A stretch of DNA of 64,000 bases, from assembly GCF_014641555.1 (NCBI RefSeq), contig NZ_BMHY01000005.1:64011-128010 (forward strand). Reading direction: 5' to 3'. Positions within the stretch are counted from its first letter, which is position 1, and each line of letters opens with the position of its first letter. The notes under the pieces were generated by a model that did not search any database, was not told where the DNA came from, and saw nothing but the letters and a program-made list of their open reading frames with translations. The DNA comes from Paenibacillus radicis (ex Gao et al. 2016) (GTDB lineage Bacteria > Bacillota > Bacilli > Paenibacillales > Paenibacillaceae). A program made the position numbers and the translations under genes. This document shows, one piece after another, positions 50,829 to 60,441 of the stretch.

Positions 50829-53744
50829 ATGCAACTATCCGATATTGCTTTAGTACAATATTTAAAATCTAAAAGCCCATTATATTATGGTAAAATTCTC
50901 GAATTAAAGGAATCTGTTGCAAACTGGTTATCATATATACCTCAGACTTTTCCTCATTATACTAGACATACGGTAGAACACAGTGAAGAAATCGTTTTAC
51001 AGTTGTCTAAACTGCTTTTTAAAGATAATGAATTTGAACAGCCAATATTACGCCTTTCAAGTGTTGAGGTATTTATTCTTATAGCATCAGCATATCTACA
51101 CGATTCAGGAATGGTTGTTTCTGATAAAGAAAAGTTGAAAATTATTCAGTCCGAACAATGGGGAATATTTGTGAATGGTAGTGGGAAAAAGAGATGGGAT
51201 GAAATAGAAGCAACTAGAACAAGCACTTCACTTGAGACAAGCGTTAAAGATTTTATAGCAGATTTACAAACACGATTTTTAATTGCCGAGTATATTCGCA
51301 AAAATCACCATATTAGAGCGGTGGACATACTAGTTCAAAATCATAATCTATTAGGGAAGTTCTCGTTTGATGATCCTGCACTATTTAAAACAATTGCCGA
51401 TGTTTGTGTATCCCATGGATTAAAGCATTTTGAATTAGAAAATAGTGATATTTACCCTGATAGACGGGATATTAGAGGAGAAGAAGTGAATGTAAGATTT
51501 TTGGCGATATTGCTTAGAATTGGTGATTTGTTGGATATGACATATGATAGAGCATGTCCACTTTTATTGAATGCTGCATGTCCTTTGCCTGCGGATAGTT
51601 TAGCACACTGGACACAATATCAAAGAATCTATCATAGATTAACAGCGTATGACAGGATTGAATTAGTTGCAAAATGTAATACTCAAGATGAGCATCGGTT
51701 TCTTCAAGACTGGTGCCAGTGGCTTGTAGAGGAAATTAATAATGCATCAATATTAATGTCTAAAGCCAGCAGACATTCAAGCTGGATCGCACCTGTGGTG
51801 ACCATTGGAAAAAACAACTCAACTATAAAAGTTGAACCTAGTGGTTCTGCAATGTATATTCCTTCAGAATGGAAATTTGAACTTGATCACGACGCAGTAT
51901 TTCAAAGATTAATTCTAGATGTTTATAAAAATGAAAAAGAATTTCTAAGAGAGATACTTCAAAATGCTTTTGATGCAACAAGATGCAAGGTTTATGAAGA
52001 CTTAAAACACGAAGGGAAATCACTTCCTAGTTATCCTAATGAAATAGATGAGGTGATAAGAAATAAATATCCAATTAATATAAAGTTAGAAACATTAAAA
52101 GTTGTGAATCCCCTTTCTGGTGAAGAGTATTCAAAACAGCTTTTAGTAGTTGAAGATAACGGAATAGGAATGGATTCAGAAATTATAAAGAGGTATTTTT
52201 TGCAAGTCGGCAGATCGTATTATTCTTCTGAGGATTTTCAAAGAAATTATAGTTTCAAACCAATTAGTCAATTTGGAGTCGGTTTTTTGTCTGTATTTGC
52301 TGTAAGTGAGAATGTTACAGTCGAGACATACAAAATTCACTCCAAACAAGGTGAAGGAGCTGTAAGATTAACGCTCAGTGGTCCGAAAAATTATCTTCTT
52401 ACAGAACGAAGTGACAGAAGAATAAGTGGTACGAAAATCGATATATTATTAGATATAGAATTTGGTGAAGATGAATTAATAAGTTTAGTATCCAGTTGGT
52501 GCAAGAAGGTCGAATTTCCTATTTATATACACCAATATGGGAAAGAGACACTAATTCAGGCCGAAAACCAGAGAGAGTTACTTAATAATTCCGGAACTCT
52601 CTTGGAAGACGTTGAATTTGCAACTTCAGCTTATCCTATTAAAGGTGAAGGAGTTTTCGGTGAGATTTATGTGTTTAGTGTTATTAAAAATAATATTAAT
52701 AGATGGGATCAGTGGGGGTGGGCAAATTATACCTATACCAAAAGTCATCCACTTGCGGAATTACCTCAAATACCCAATAACCTAATCTGTCTTCATGGAA
52801 TTGCTTTTGCTGAAAGCGGCTACCCTTCTGGGCCATTTCGATTTCGCATTGACTATCGAGGAAATAGTCATAAACAAAACCTCTCAAGACAACATATGGA
52901 ACAGAGAGAGAATTATTTAGATGATCCAGTTCTATTTGAAAGATTCATTGAAATAGTAGAGGACCATTTGAAAAATAGCCCTGTGCATAATGCGCCAGAT
53001 GGCTGGTACTATATTCATTCAATATTAGATCATGCTCCTCAAATTATTTTACATTTTATGGATTATTCATTAATTAGAGTGTATGTTAATGGAGCTGCAA
53101 AGGTTATTTCACTTAATGAGTTTGAAAGTCTGGAGGAGTTCGTAACTATCACTGATATTTCTCACAGGTATAATAAATCTCGAGCAAAAACTGATAATAT
53201 TAATGACTGTGCCCAAGACACTAATCTACCAACATTGTTTGAAGATGACTTGAATATACTTTCAAGATCAATCAGAGTTTTCAACGACAGATATCCTTAT
53301 AAAGTAGAAAAATTAATAAATGAACGGTATGCTAAAACACACTGGAAAAAGGGTAGAAAGAAAATAATTGAAGGAAAAAATTCTGGGAATTACGGGGAAA
53401 ATTTTGTTGTTAGTTCATACGTAGATGATGAAATTTTCGGTTTTAGATTAATTGAAAATCGGCAAGGCAATATTGTGATTCTAAATGAAAATAATAAATT
53501 GGTAAATTGGATCTTAAGAATACAAGATTTTATTGATAGGGAAAATAATGCACTAGTCACAAGTGCGTTTAATAAATTACTTGAACTTTTGAAAATCCCA
53601 ATCAGGCTAGGAGGATATGAGTATGAGGAGTTAAGCAATCAATTTGAAAAGTGGAAGGAAATACCTAATTTACCGGATGAGCTAATTCCGCCTCAGATAC
53701 AAATTTCTAAGTCAATGTTTCTTACAAAACACAGTCTTCTCTAA
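50829..53744 (+). CDS. HD phosphohydrolase plus Hsp90-like ATPase protein
   Basis: A 971-residue cytoplasmic protein. The N-terminal part (about 30-260) has an HD-type metal site: HTVEHSEEI, AYLHDSGM and LRIGDLLDM. The middle (about 340-560) is a GHKL/Hsp90-type ATPase: N box LREILQNAFDATR, G1 VVEDNGIGMDSEI, G2 ISQFGVGFLSVFA. The remaining 400 residues are family-specific. Proteins joining HD-like and Hsp90-like domains have been proposed to act in biological conflict systems, where nucleotide hydrolysis or chaperone-like action controls an effector. The gene is markedly A+T-rich against its neighbours, begins just after the last rlmH tag, and stands alone. CTAAGGGAGC precedes ATG 50829. Defence function is inferred. 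Confidence 0.8.
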   Translation: MQLSDIALVQYLKSKSPLYYGKILELKESVANWLSYIPQTFPHYTRHTVEHSEEIVLQLSKLLFKDNEFEQPILRLSSVEVFILIASAYLHDSGMVVSDKEKLKIIQSEQWGIFVNGSGKKRWDEIEATRTSTSLETSVKDFIADLQTRFLIAEYIRKNHHIRAVDILVQNHNLLGKFSFDDPALFKTIADVCVSHGLKHFELENSDIYPDRRDIRGEEVNVRFLAILLRIGDLLDMTYDRACPLLLNAACPLPADSLAHWTQYQRIYHRLTAYDRIELVAKCNTQDEHRFLQDWCQWLVEEINNASILMSKASRHSSWIAPVVTIGKNNSTIKVEPSGSAMYIPSEWKFELDHDAVFQRLILDVYKNEKEFLREILQNAFDATRCKVYEDLKHEGKSLPSYPNEIDEVIRNKYPINIKLETLKVVNPLSGEEYSKQLLVVEDNGIGMDSEIIKRYFLQVGRSYYSSEDFQRNYSFKPISQFGVGFLSVFAVSENVTVETYKIHSKQGEGAVRLTLSGPKNYLLTERSDRRISGTKIDILLDIEFGEDELISLVSSWCKKVEFPIYIHQYGKETLIQAENQRELLNNSGTLLEDVEFATSAYPIKGEGVFGEIYVFSVIKNNINRWDQWGWANYTYTKSHPLAELPQIPNNLICLHGIAFAESGYPSGPFRFRIDYRGNSHKQNLSRQHMEQRENYLDDPVLFERFIEIVEDHLKNSPVHNAPDGWYYIHSILDHAPQIILHFMDYSLIRVYVNGAAKVISLNEFESLEEFVTITDISHRYNKSRAKTDNINDCAQDTNLPTLFEDDLNILSRSIRVFNDRYPYKVEKLINERYAKTHWKKGRKKIIEGKNSGNYGENFVVSSYVDDEIFGFRLIENRQGNIVILNENNKLVNWILRIQDFIDRENNALVTSAFNKLLELLKIPIRLGGYEYEELSNQFEKWKEIPNLPDELIPPQIQISKSMFLTKHSLL

Positions 53745-53755
53745 TATTTTTTGCG

Positions 53756-53874
53756 ATGTCATACTGAAGAAGTGGAAGAGGCAGTATCGGAAATATTCGG
53801 TGTTCCCAGAGAGACAGCTGATTAAGAGTTTCACAAATGAGACATGTTCAAGGGCCATCCCGCAAGGGATGGCC
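53756..53874 (+). other. Intergenic remnant and hairpin
   Basis: A 22-codon frame ending at 53826 (CHTEEVEEAVSEIFGVPRET) reads like the C-terminus of a lost gene, without a start. ATGTCATACTGAAG (53756-53769) recurs at 54660-54673. A hairpin GGCCATCCC/GGGATGGCC lies at 53853-53874, without T-run. Confidence 0.3.
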
Positions 53875-53904
53875 TAAGTTGCTGGGGGCAACTTCACTGC
53901 CTTT

Positions 53905-54579
53905 ATGTCATATGACATTATGACACTGGCGGATTTGACATCAAGAACCCTAGAATACATCTACTACTTAACAAAGGATGTGGGCTCTTTGATGGCCAAA
54001 AAAGTCGTCAGCTATTTTCAGAACGGTTATTTTCTGCTGCTTACTTTCGTCACCGGATTGTTTTATTTCAGCTTTTATCTAGTCGCTCTAACATTGGGCT
54101 TGAGCCTCTCGTTTACCGTCGCGGGCGTTCCTCTCCTGACTCATGTTCTGCGGACAACCACTGCCTTCCTGCAATTTGAACGCGTACAGACCAAGATCTA
54201 TACGGACATTACCACTGAGCCTTGCGTGAAGTCTGTCACCCCCGATGTGTCCAACTGGCTTCAGGCGAAAAAGGAGCTGATGAACCAGCGCAACTGGATC
54301 GCAATTGGCTGGCTGCTGTTGAAATTTCCGGTAGGGATTTTATGTCTGATGAGTGTTGCCTTGCTCTATGCGGTACCGCTTGTATTGGTTGCGATCCCGT
54401 TTCTCTATCCGTTTCTCAACCTTTCCTTTATAAGCGCTTCGGTGGATACGGCTGCCAAAGCCGTGACACTTTCGGCCACAGGGGTCATACTGCTAATGGT
54501 GAGCTACAAACTTGCGAACCGTTTGGTACGCTTAATAGGCGGCTATACGCGTTTGATGATTAAGCAGGTGAACCGGTAG
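53905..54579 (+). CDS. Sensor-domain membrane protein
   Basis: A 224-residue membrane protein with about four helices (about 43-90 as a pair, 130-170 as a pair) and a further hydrophobic segment near 185-205. It matches the Sensor domain normally found at the N-terminus of NarL-type kinases (FLLLTFVTGLFYFSFYLVAL, VAGVPLL). Here it is a separate gene directly before a kinase/regulator fusion. Start 53905 lacks a clear ribosome binding site; an in-frame ATG at 53920 is an alternative. Possibly the input subunit of the downstream kinase. Confidence 0.75.
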   Translation: MSYDIMTLADLTSRTLEYIYYLTKDVGSLMAKKVVSYFQNGYFLLLTFVTGLFYFSFYLVALTLGLSLSFTVAGVPLLTHVLRTTTAFLQFERVQTKIYTDITTEPCVKSVTPDVSNWLQAKKELMNQRNWIAIGWLLLKFPVGILCLMSVALLYAVPLVLVAIPFLYPFLNLSFISASVDTAAKAVTLSATGVILLMVSYKLANRLVRLIGGYTRLMIKQVNR

Positions 54580-54688
54580 ATGCCATGCCCGGCTTCGCCT
54601 CACAGCTATCATCGGATGGCGGTTTACTGTATAGCCGTTTACTCAATACTAGTTACGTAATGTCATACTGAAGGTTTTTTAGGAGTTG

Positions 54689-56494
54689 ATGGTTTTGTTC
54701 GATATGGTCAAGCGATGGTACTGGTACGACTGGTTCATGTTCATCATCCGTCTGTTATGCAGCATTTCTCTTGTGTATACGACCATAGAGCTGCAACAAT
54801 ATTTCACGCTGCCGACTGCAGTCCTTGTGCTGTGGCAGCTGATTGCTTTTTCCGTTCCATGGCTGTGCTTGCAGCTCGATTACAAATACTACCTGATTAC
54901 TGAAATCGTGATCTCGGGCGGGTTGTGCCTGTATCTGGCTTCATTTTTCCCACAAGCCTACTTCTCATTCCTGCTGTACGCCTTTTTAATTGCTGCTCAC
55001 AGCGCGAGAAGGGCCTATCTCTGGTCAGCGCCTGTATCCATATTGCTCCTGCCTGCCATGTTTAAGCTGGTTGCAGAGCAGAGTGAATATTGGATTATGG
55101 CTGTCCACATCGGACTGGCCTATGTCTTCGGCTTCTCGTTCCATTTACTTGGGCTCAATCATCGTCAAGGCGAAATTATCCGTGAGCAAAATGCCGTGCT
55201 GGAGCAATACCTGTCTCAAATCGAGCGTATCACGCTTGCCGAAGAGCGGAATCGGCTGTCCAAAGAGCTTCATGACACCGTCGGTAATGCCTACACTTCA
55301 CTCATTATGGGTTTGGAAACGCTGCGTCCTGAACTATCTACAAATACAGGAACGGAAAGACTCGATTCTCTATTGAACCTGGCCCGTAAAAATATGGAGG
55401 AGGTTAGAGGCTACGTGCATCAAATCGAATCGCCGCATGAGGCGCTCCCGCTGCTTCAGTCTCTGAGGAAGCTGGCGGAGGAGTTTCAGGAGCATGCCAA
55501 GGTGACGGTTCGTTTCCATGCCTACGGGGAAGAATATTCGTTAACAAAGCAGGCGAAGACAGCACTCTACCGCTGCCTGCAAGAGTCGTTGACGAATGCG
55601 GTGCGTCATGGACACTCGACAGAGATTAAGGTTTCCGTGCAATTCGAGCCCCAACAGACGAGACTGGAAGTTCAAGATAACGGCCGCGGGATGGAGCATG
55701 GGAGAGAGGGCTTTGGCCTCAGCGCCATGAAGGAGCGGGCGATGAATTTGCAGGGTCATGTGGCCGTCTATACGGAGCCGGGAGAAGGCACTCTCGTTAC
55801 TTGTACACTGCCCAGACAAACAGAACTCAAGGATGAAGTCATCCGCCTGTTGGTCGTCGATGACCAGCCTTTTTTTCGTGAAAGCTTGCGGACTTTGCTG
55901 GAGGAGCAGCAGGATTTGCAGGTTGTCGGGACGGCAGAGGATGGCCAGCAAGCGATCGAGCTGTGCAGGCAGCTTCAGCCGCAGCTGGTGCTTATGGATT
56001 TGGAAATGCCGAATATGGATGGAATCGCCGCATCCCGTGCGATAAAAGAAACGTGGCCCCACATCCGCATTCTGATTCTCACCACGTTCGAGGATACCAA
56101 GCAGGCTCTCGAGGCGATGCGAAGCGGGGTGGATGGATACTTATTGAAGTCGATGCAGCCGTTAGAGCTGGCTGAAACGATACGCACCGTCTATCGCGGC
56201 GGCACGCTGATCGATCAGGGCATGTCGCATAAATTGTTTGCCCAGCTAGAAGCGGACAATAGCGGGGATGATCCTTCGCCAATCAAAGCGTCATCGGCCT
56301 ATGAGCTAACGCCGCGGGAGCTTGAAATTTTACAGTTCGTGTCCAAAGGGCTGCGATATAAAAGCATTGCTTCTAAATTGTATTTATCCGATGGTACGGT
56401 TCGAAACTATGCGTCATCGGCTTATATGAAGCTAGGGGTCCGCAACCGGGAGGAAGCGGTGCAAAAAGCCAGAGAGGCTGGGCTTCTGGAATAA
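54689..56494 (+). CDS. NarL-type histidine kinase fused to its response regulator
   Basis: One 601-residue polypeptide combines a membrane part of about five helices (about 10-150), HisKA_3 with His195 (KELHDTVGNAY), a HATPase (about 285-378), then directly a receiver domain with Asp437 (LVLMDLEMPNMDG) and a LuxR-type helix-turn-helix (about 535-600, TPRELEILQFVSKGL). In most species these are two genes overlapping by a few bases. The junction QTELKDE-VIRLLVVDD looks like the end of a kinase joined to the start of a regulator. Start is uncertain: TTG 54686, ATG 54689 and TTG 54695 all lie near AGGAG (54681-54685). The upstream Sensor-domain protein may supply the input. Confidence 0.87.
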   Translation: MVLFDMVKRWYWYDWFMFIIRLLCSISLVYTTIELQQYFTLPTAVLVLWQLIAFSVPWLCLQLDYKYYLITEIVISGGLCLYLASFFPQAYFSFLLYAFLIAAHSARRAYLWSAPVSILLLPAMFKLVAEQSEYWIMAVHIGLAYVFGFSFHLLGLNHRQGEIIREQNAVLEQYLSQIERITLAEERNRLSKELHDTVGNAYTSLIMGLETLRPELSTNTGTERLDSLLNLARKNMEEVRGYVHQIESPHEALPLLQSLRKLAEEFQEHAKVTVRFHAYGEEYSLTKQAKTALYRCLQESLTNAVRHGHSTEIKVSVQFEPQQTRLEVQDNGRGMEHGREGFGLSAMKERAMNLQGHVAVYTEPGEGTLVTCTLPRQTELKDEVIRLLVVDDQPFFRESLRTLLEEQQDLQVVGTAEDGQQAIELCRQLQPQLVLMDLEMPNMDGIAASRAIKETWPHIRILILTTFEDTKQALEAMRSGVDGYLLKSMQPLELAETIRTVYRGGTLIDQGMSHKLFAQLEADNSGDDPSPIKASSAYELTPRELEILQFVSKGLRYKSIASKLYLSDGTVRNYASSAYMKLGVRNREEAVQKAREAGLLE

Positions 56495-56515
56495 CCCTCA
56501 TGTTATTTATTATGG

Positions 56516-56575
56516 TGGCGGATGCCGAACTACGGAGTGATTCTGCCTCGTAGGATCGAACATCCGCCATTTTGA
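56516..56575. terminator. Terminator hairpin between convergent genes
   Basis: TGGCGGATG (56516-56524) pairs perfectly with CATCCGCCA (56561-56569), followed by TTTTGATTTTT. The loop is long (36 bases). It lies between the kinase/regulator fusion and the convergent serine hydrolase. Confidence 0.65.
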
Positions 56576-56606
56576 TTTTTAAAGGGCGGTTTTTACTTTT
56601 TCAGAA

Positions 56607-58634
56607 TTATGGTTTCGACTCATTGTTAATTGGCAAGGTGTAGTAATCAAATGCTAGGTCCAATAAGGCACTCGCTTCCTGCCGCTTCAGCGGCTGCTTG
56701 GAACGGAAGTTGATGGAGCCGTCCGAATTGATCCCAGTATCGGGGTCCATGATGCCTTGGGATACAAGGGTTGTAATGGCTTCAACTGCCCAGGCATCCG
56801 TCTCTCCACTCAGTGTAACCTTAGCTCCAGGCTCAGCTTGCCTCAGGTTTTGGATCATAACAGCCGCCATCTGTCTGGTAACAGGAGAATGAGGCTGATA
56901 ATCAGGCAATCCGGACATCATCTGCTTCTTGTTGGGTTCAACCGTATAAGGCATAGTATCCCAGCCATGGGCAAGCAGCAGAAGCTCTGCGAACTCACCC
57001 TGAGTCATCAATCCATCCGGATCGAAGAGGGTGGCCGACTTTCCGTCCATAACCCTCAAAGCATGAAGATTTTGAATATATGACGCATACTTGCTGTCCG
57101 ATGGTACATCAGTGAATGGCGCATCCCTATTTACTTTTTGCGCATAGCCTACGTAGTGCGGAAGTGCCATGTAATAGAAATAGGTGATTTGGCCGGCCTC
57201 ATTTTTTTGAAAGGCCACTTTATTGCCGGATTCATCCTCAAAGAGTAAAGGGTGAATCATTTGCAGCGTACTCTTGCCTAGATCTCCTGTCTCCATAACC
57301 AATTTTCCGTCTGAATAGGAAACGAGGGTCCTTATCGATCCAAGACGCGTGTTTTGGTACAATCCCGTATAGTCCTTGGCCTGCTGCTCACTGATTGTCG
57401 AGTAGGATGGCTGTGGTGCCTCGCCTTTTCTCGGATAATAATGATTCATAAATGCCTCATACACATCGAGACTCATCATGGAGTCGTTATTGTAGGACAT
57501 GTAGAACGCTGTATTTTCCTCCGGCAAAATAACAATCAAGGAAGAATGACCGGTTACATTTCCTCCTTTAATAACGACATGATGACCATTCATCTTCTCT
57601 TTGAAGTAGCCTTCGAATCCGATGGTTGTGACAGGGAACTCTTTGTCAGGGAACACCTGATAGGTGTGCATTTGCTCAATGCCCTTGGAGCTTAAAATTT
57701 CTTTGCCTTCATACGTTCCTTTGTTCAGATGCATCATGAGGTACTTCACCATGTCATCTGCGTTCGATACCATGCCGCCGCTAGGCCGATCGGTGGGTTT
57801 GAATCCCTCCAGAGGGATCAGTTCGCCTTTTGGACCATAATGGGCAGCCATTCTGCTCAGCAGTTCGGGGGTAAACCGCACATTCGTCGAGTTCATGCCT
57901 AAAGGTTTGAAAATATTTTCCTCCATATATTGCGCGAAAGACAGGCCCGATACTTCTCCTACCGCGTACCCCGCCAGTGTGAACCCAAAATTATCGTAGG
58001 TGTACGCTTCCCCCGGAGGTCTGACAACAGTCGGCATATTCGCTTCGAGAGACTCTTTCATCGGGAAAAATTGATTCACATACTCCGGTTCCGATCCTGA
58101 GAGGATATCCGGTTTGTCAAAGCCGCTGGTGTACGTCAGCAGATCGTACATCGTCAGTTTTTTCCCTGTTGTATTGGGTACCTTCATCCCTCCCAGGTAT
58201 TCCTGGATATCGTGATGCAAATCCATCTTTCCTTTATCGACCAGCTGCATAGCTGCCAATGCTGTGAACTGTTTCGTCACAGAACCAATTTGGAATACGG
58301 TGTTGCTGTCTACCGGAATTTTATTTTCCCTGTCGGCATAACCGTAACCCTTGCTTAGCAGCACTTTCCCATTCGATACAACTGCAAAATTAGAACCAAC
58401 CGTATTATACTTCTTCATCGCTTCCGCAAATATGCCATCTGCAAAGGCTTCCAGTTCCTTTGTATCCCGCGGCCCCTCCAGGCTGGCCTTCTCAGATGCA
58501 GCTGGCGCGGGAGCCTTCTTGTTATTGGGTGCGTTCCCTGATCCCATACATGCGGTAATCGTCGTAGCCGTTAATAGCAGAACAGTTAATAGTAGCACTC
58601 CGCGATTCGTTTTCGTGCGAATCCATTTCTTCAT
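56607..58634 (-). CDS. Beta-lactamase-family serine hydrolase lipoprotein
   Basis: A 675-residue class C/penicillin-binding-like serine hydrolase. A lipoprotein signal ends TTITAC; the catalytic domain (about 60-400) has the SxxK motif in IGSVTKQF and the YxN motif in YTYDNFG. A DUF3471-like beta domain follows (about 410-500), and the C-terminus (about 505-670) resembles three degenerate SLH modules (FTDVPSDSKYASYI, LMTQGEFAELLLLA, VTRQMAAVMIQNL). ATG 58634 has AAGGAGAC upstream; an in-frame ATG at 58655 lacks one. Such proteins are D-aminopeptidase/esterase-like rather than true beta-lactamases. The substrate is unknown. Confidence 0.9.
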   Translation of the reverse strand: MKKWIRTKTNRGVLLLTVLLLTATTITACMGSGNAPNNKKAPAPAASEKASLEGPRDTKELEAFADGIFAEAMKKYNTVGSNFAVVSNGKVLLSKGYGYADRENKIPVDSNTVFQIGSVTKQFTALAAMQLVDKGKMDLHHDIQEYLGGMKVPNTTGKKLTMYDLLTYTSGFDKPDILSGSEPEYVNQFFPMKESLEANMPTVVRPPGEAYTYDNFGFTLAGYAVGEVSGLSFAQYMEENIFKPLGMNSTNVRFTPELLSRMAAHYGPKGELIPLEGFKPTDRPSGGMVSNADDMVKYLMMHLNKGTYEGKEILSSKGIEQMHTYQVFPDKEFPVTTIGFEGYFKEKMNGHHVVIKGGNVTGHSSLIVILPEENTAFYMSYNNDSMMSLDVYEAFMNHYYPRKGEAPQPSYSTISEQQAKDYTGLYQNTRLGSIRTLVSYSDGKLVMETGDLGKSTLQMIHPLLFEDESGNKVAFQKNEAGQITYFYYMALPHYVGYAQKVNRDAPFTDVPSDSKYASYIQNLHALRVMDGKSATLFDPDGLMTQGEFAELLLLAHGWDTMPYTVEPNKKQMMSGLPDYQPHSPVTRQMAAVMIQNLRQAEPGAKVTLSGETDAWAVEAITTLVSQGIMDPDTGINSDGSINFRSKQPLKRQEASALLDLAFDYYTLPINNESKP

Positions 58635-58860
58635 AAATGATGTCTCCTTGTCCATTCGATTTGCCTCTTAACAATCGGCTGAGCCCAGTATGGCAAAGGA
58701 GTTGTCACACCAACAAGTTGCATTTCGTCATCCATGATATCCAGCCGCTTTGAAAGCGTCATGTGACAATTCGGCACTAGGTTTATTGACAAGGGGAGCA
58801 GTAAAATTCCTGAAAGGGCGATAAATCATTCAGGATGCCCAAAGCTATTCGAACTGGAGT

Positions 58861-59400
58861 GTGGACATCATCGCTTTCTTACAAGATATCGTGATCCAAT
58901 ACGGTTATATTGCTATCTTCCTATGCCTTACGCTTGGCATTATTGGTTTGCCTGTGCCTGATGAGATTCTTATGATGATTGTTGGCTATCTTTCTTCCAT
59001 TGGGCTGCTGTATCTCCCGGCATCCCTTGTGATCAGCGTCCTCGGGGCTATGAGCGGCATGCTGTGCAGTTACACCCTAGGGCGGAAGTTCGGTAAGCCG
59101 CTGCTGTGGAAGTATGGGAAATGGGTTAGGCTCACGGCCAATAGGATAGAGAAAACAGAGCACTGGTGCGAGCGTTACGGCCCTTGGGCGATATGCATCG
59201 GCTACTATATTCCAGGGCTCCGCCATCTGACTTGTTATCTGGCAGGGATGAGCGCCATGAACCCACGGAAATATATAATCTTCTCAGGCCTGGGAGCCCT
59301 GTGCTGGTGTGCGATTTTTATTTCAATTGGGTATTTTCTCGGGGGACATATTGATTTTTCGGAGTATCATGGTTCTATTTGGGGGTTGTTTTCCTCTTGA
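58861..59400 (+). CDS. DedA-family membrane protein
   Basis: A 179-residue integral membrane protein of the DedA/SNARE-associated (VTT) family: GLPVPDEILMM near 29-39 (re-entrant loop with the conserved acidic residue), YTLGRKFGKPLLWKYGKW, and the R-x3-Y-x-PGxRH-like GYYIPGLRHLTCYLAGM around 117-133. Bacillus DedA proteins flip lipid carriers such as undecaprenyl phosphate or phosphatidylethanolamine. It starts at GTG 58861 next to CTGGAGT, a close ribosome binding site. It is slightly shorter than the usual ~200 residues. Confidence 0.88.
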   Translation: MDIIAFLQDIVIQYGYIAIFLCLTLGIIGLPVPDEILMMIVGYLSSIGLLYLPASLVISVLGAMSGMLCSYTLGRKFGKPLLWKYGKWVRLTANRIEKTEHWCERYGPWAICIGYYIPGLRHLTCYLAGMSAMNPRKYIIFSGLGALCWCAIFISIGYFLGGHIDFSEYHGSIWGLFSS

Positions 59401-59594
59401 GAGTACAGGGCTGTAGAAAGCTGGTATTGTAGAAATCGAGCAGGTTGTTAAAGTTTCTGGTCAGATTTCCAGATACGGTTTGGATGTTCAAAAAACAATA
59501 AGAAGATAAAAGAACAAGTTTGGCTATACTGCGCATTTAATGGGCTTCTGCCATCTCTCCTAGTGTGAACGCACCTTAACAGAGAGTCTATTTA

Positions 59595-59624
59595 TTGCTG
59601 ATACCAGAACAAACAATTTATAAT
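59595..59624 (+). promoter_or_regulatory. Candidate promoter of the SDR gene
   Basis: TTGCTG (59595-59600) and TATAAT (59619-59624) are 18 bp apart, 76 bp upstream of the SDR start. Nothing else is seen in the 300-bp gap 59401-59700. Confidence 0.55.
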
Positions 59625-59700
59625 AGATTCGAATGCAATTTAATATTTCAATACTTCTTGTTTCATTTGAAAAAAACCATACATAGTCTGGAGATGTTAT

Positions 59701-60441
59701 ATGAATATAACTGGTAAAAAGTTTTTGCTTACAGGCGCAACTGGAGTAATAGGAAGTGCAATTGCTCTCCATCTTTCTAAGCTGGGGGCTCAAGTTGTTG
59801 TTACGGCAAGAGATGAAAAGAGGCTTCTAGAGTTGGCGGATAGCTTACATGGAACTGGTCACGAGTATTATGCTTGCGATTTAGCTAATTTAGAAGAAAT
59901 TGGTCCGATGATTTCCCGTTCAGCGGCGATCAGCCCCTTTCATGGGCTTGTGCATTCTGCAGGTGGCGGCACCATCATGCCGCTCCGTTCGCTCAGTGCT
60001 TCGATTTTACATCAGCACATGCAGGTAAACTTCTATGCTTTCATCGAGCTTGTCAGACAGATCACGAAGAAAAAGCAGATGCATGAAGGCGGAAGCATCA
60101 TCGCGATTTCTTCATTTGCAGCCGAGAATGGTGAACCGGCCCAAACTGCATATTCGGCTGCCAAGGCCGCAGTCGATGCTTCTGTAAGAACCCTTTCGTT
60201 TGAGCTGGCTCCCAAAAAAATTCGGATTAACAGTATTCGTCCAGGCATGATTCAGTCCAACTCAACTGAAAGCTATGAACGGGACATGGGACAGGAAGGG
60301 TTTAAGGCTCTGGTAAACAAACAAATCCTTGGATTGGGACAACCCAGAGACGTTGCAGCTTTGACGACTTTTTTGTTAAGTGATGAATCAAGCTTTATGA
60401 CAGGAAGATACGTTTATCTGGATGGTGGAAGATTTCTTTAA
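59701..60441 (+). CDS. FabG-like short-chain dehydrogenase/reductase
   Basis: A 246-residue SDR with the nucleotide motif TGATGVIG (about 11-18), HSAGGG in place of NNAG (about 84-89), active-site Ser-Tyr151-x3-Lys155 (TAYSAAKAA) and the C-terminal MTGRYVYLDGG typical of FabG-like enzymes. GGAGATGTTAT precedes ATG 59701. It lies 270 bp before the adenylation/carrier-protein genes, so it may supply a ketoreductase step to that pathway; no shared operon is proven. Confidence 0.88.
   Translation: MNITGKKFLLTGATGVIGSAIALHLSKLGAQVVVTARDEKRLLELADSLHGTGHEYYACDLANLEEIGPMISRSAAISPFHGLVHSAGGGTIMPLRSLSASILHQHMQVNFYAFIELVRQITKKKQMHEGGSIIAISSFAAENGEPAQTAYSAAKAAVDASVRTLSFELAPKKIRINSIRPGMIQSNSTESYERDMGQEGFKALVNKQILGLGQPRDVAALTTFLLSDESSFMTGRYVYLDGGRFL

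Noticed and set aside
56607-58634. Annotation of the serine hydrolase as an antibiotic-resistance beta-lactamase
   Set aside because: SxxK and YxN motifs are shared by many esterases and peptidases; the lipoprotein signal, extra beta domain and SLH-like tail argue against a true beta-lactamase.
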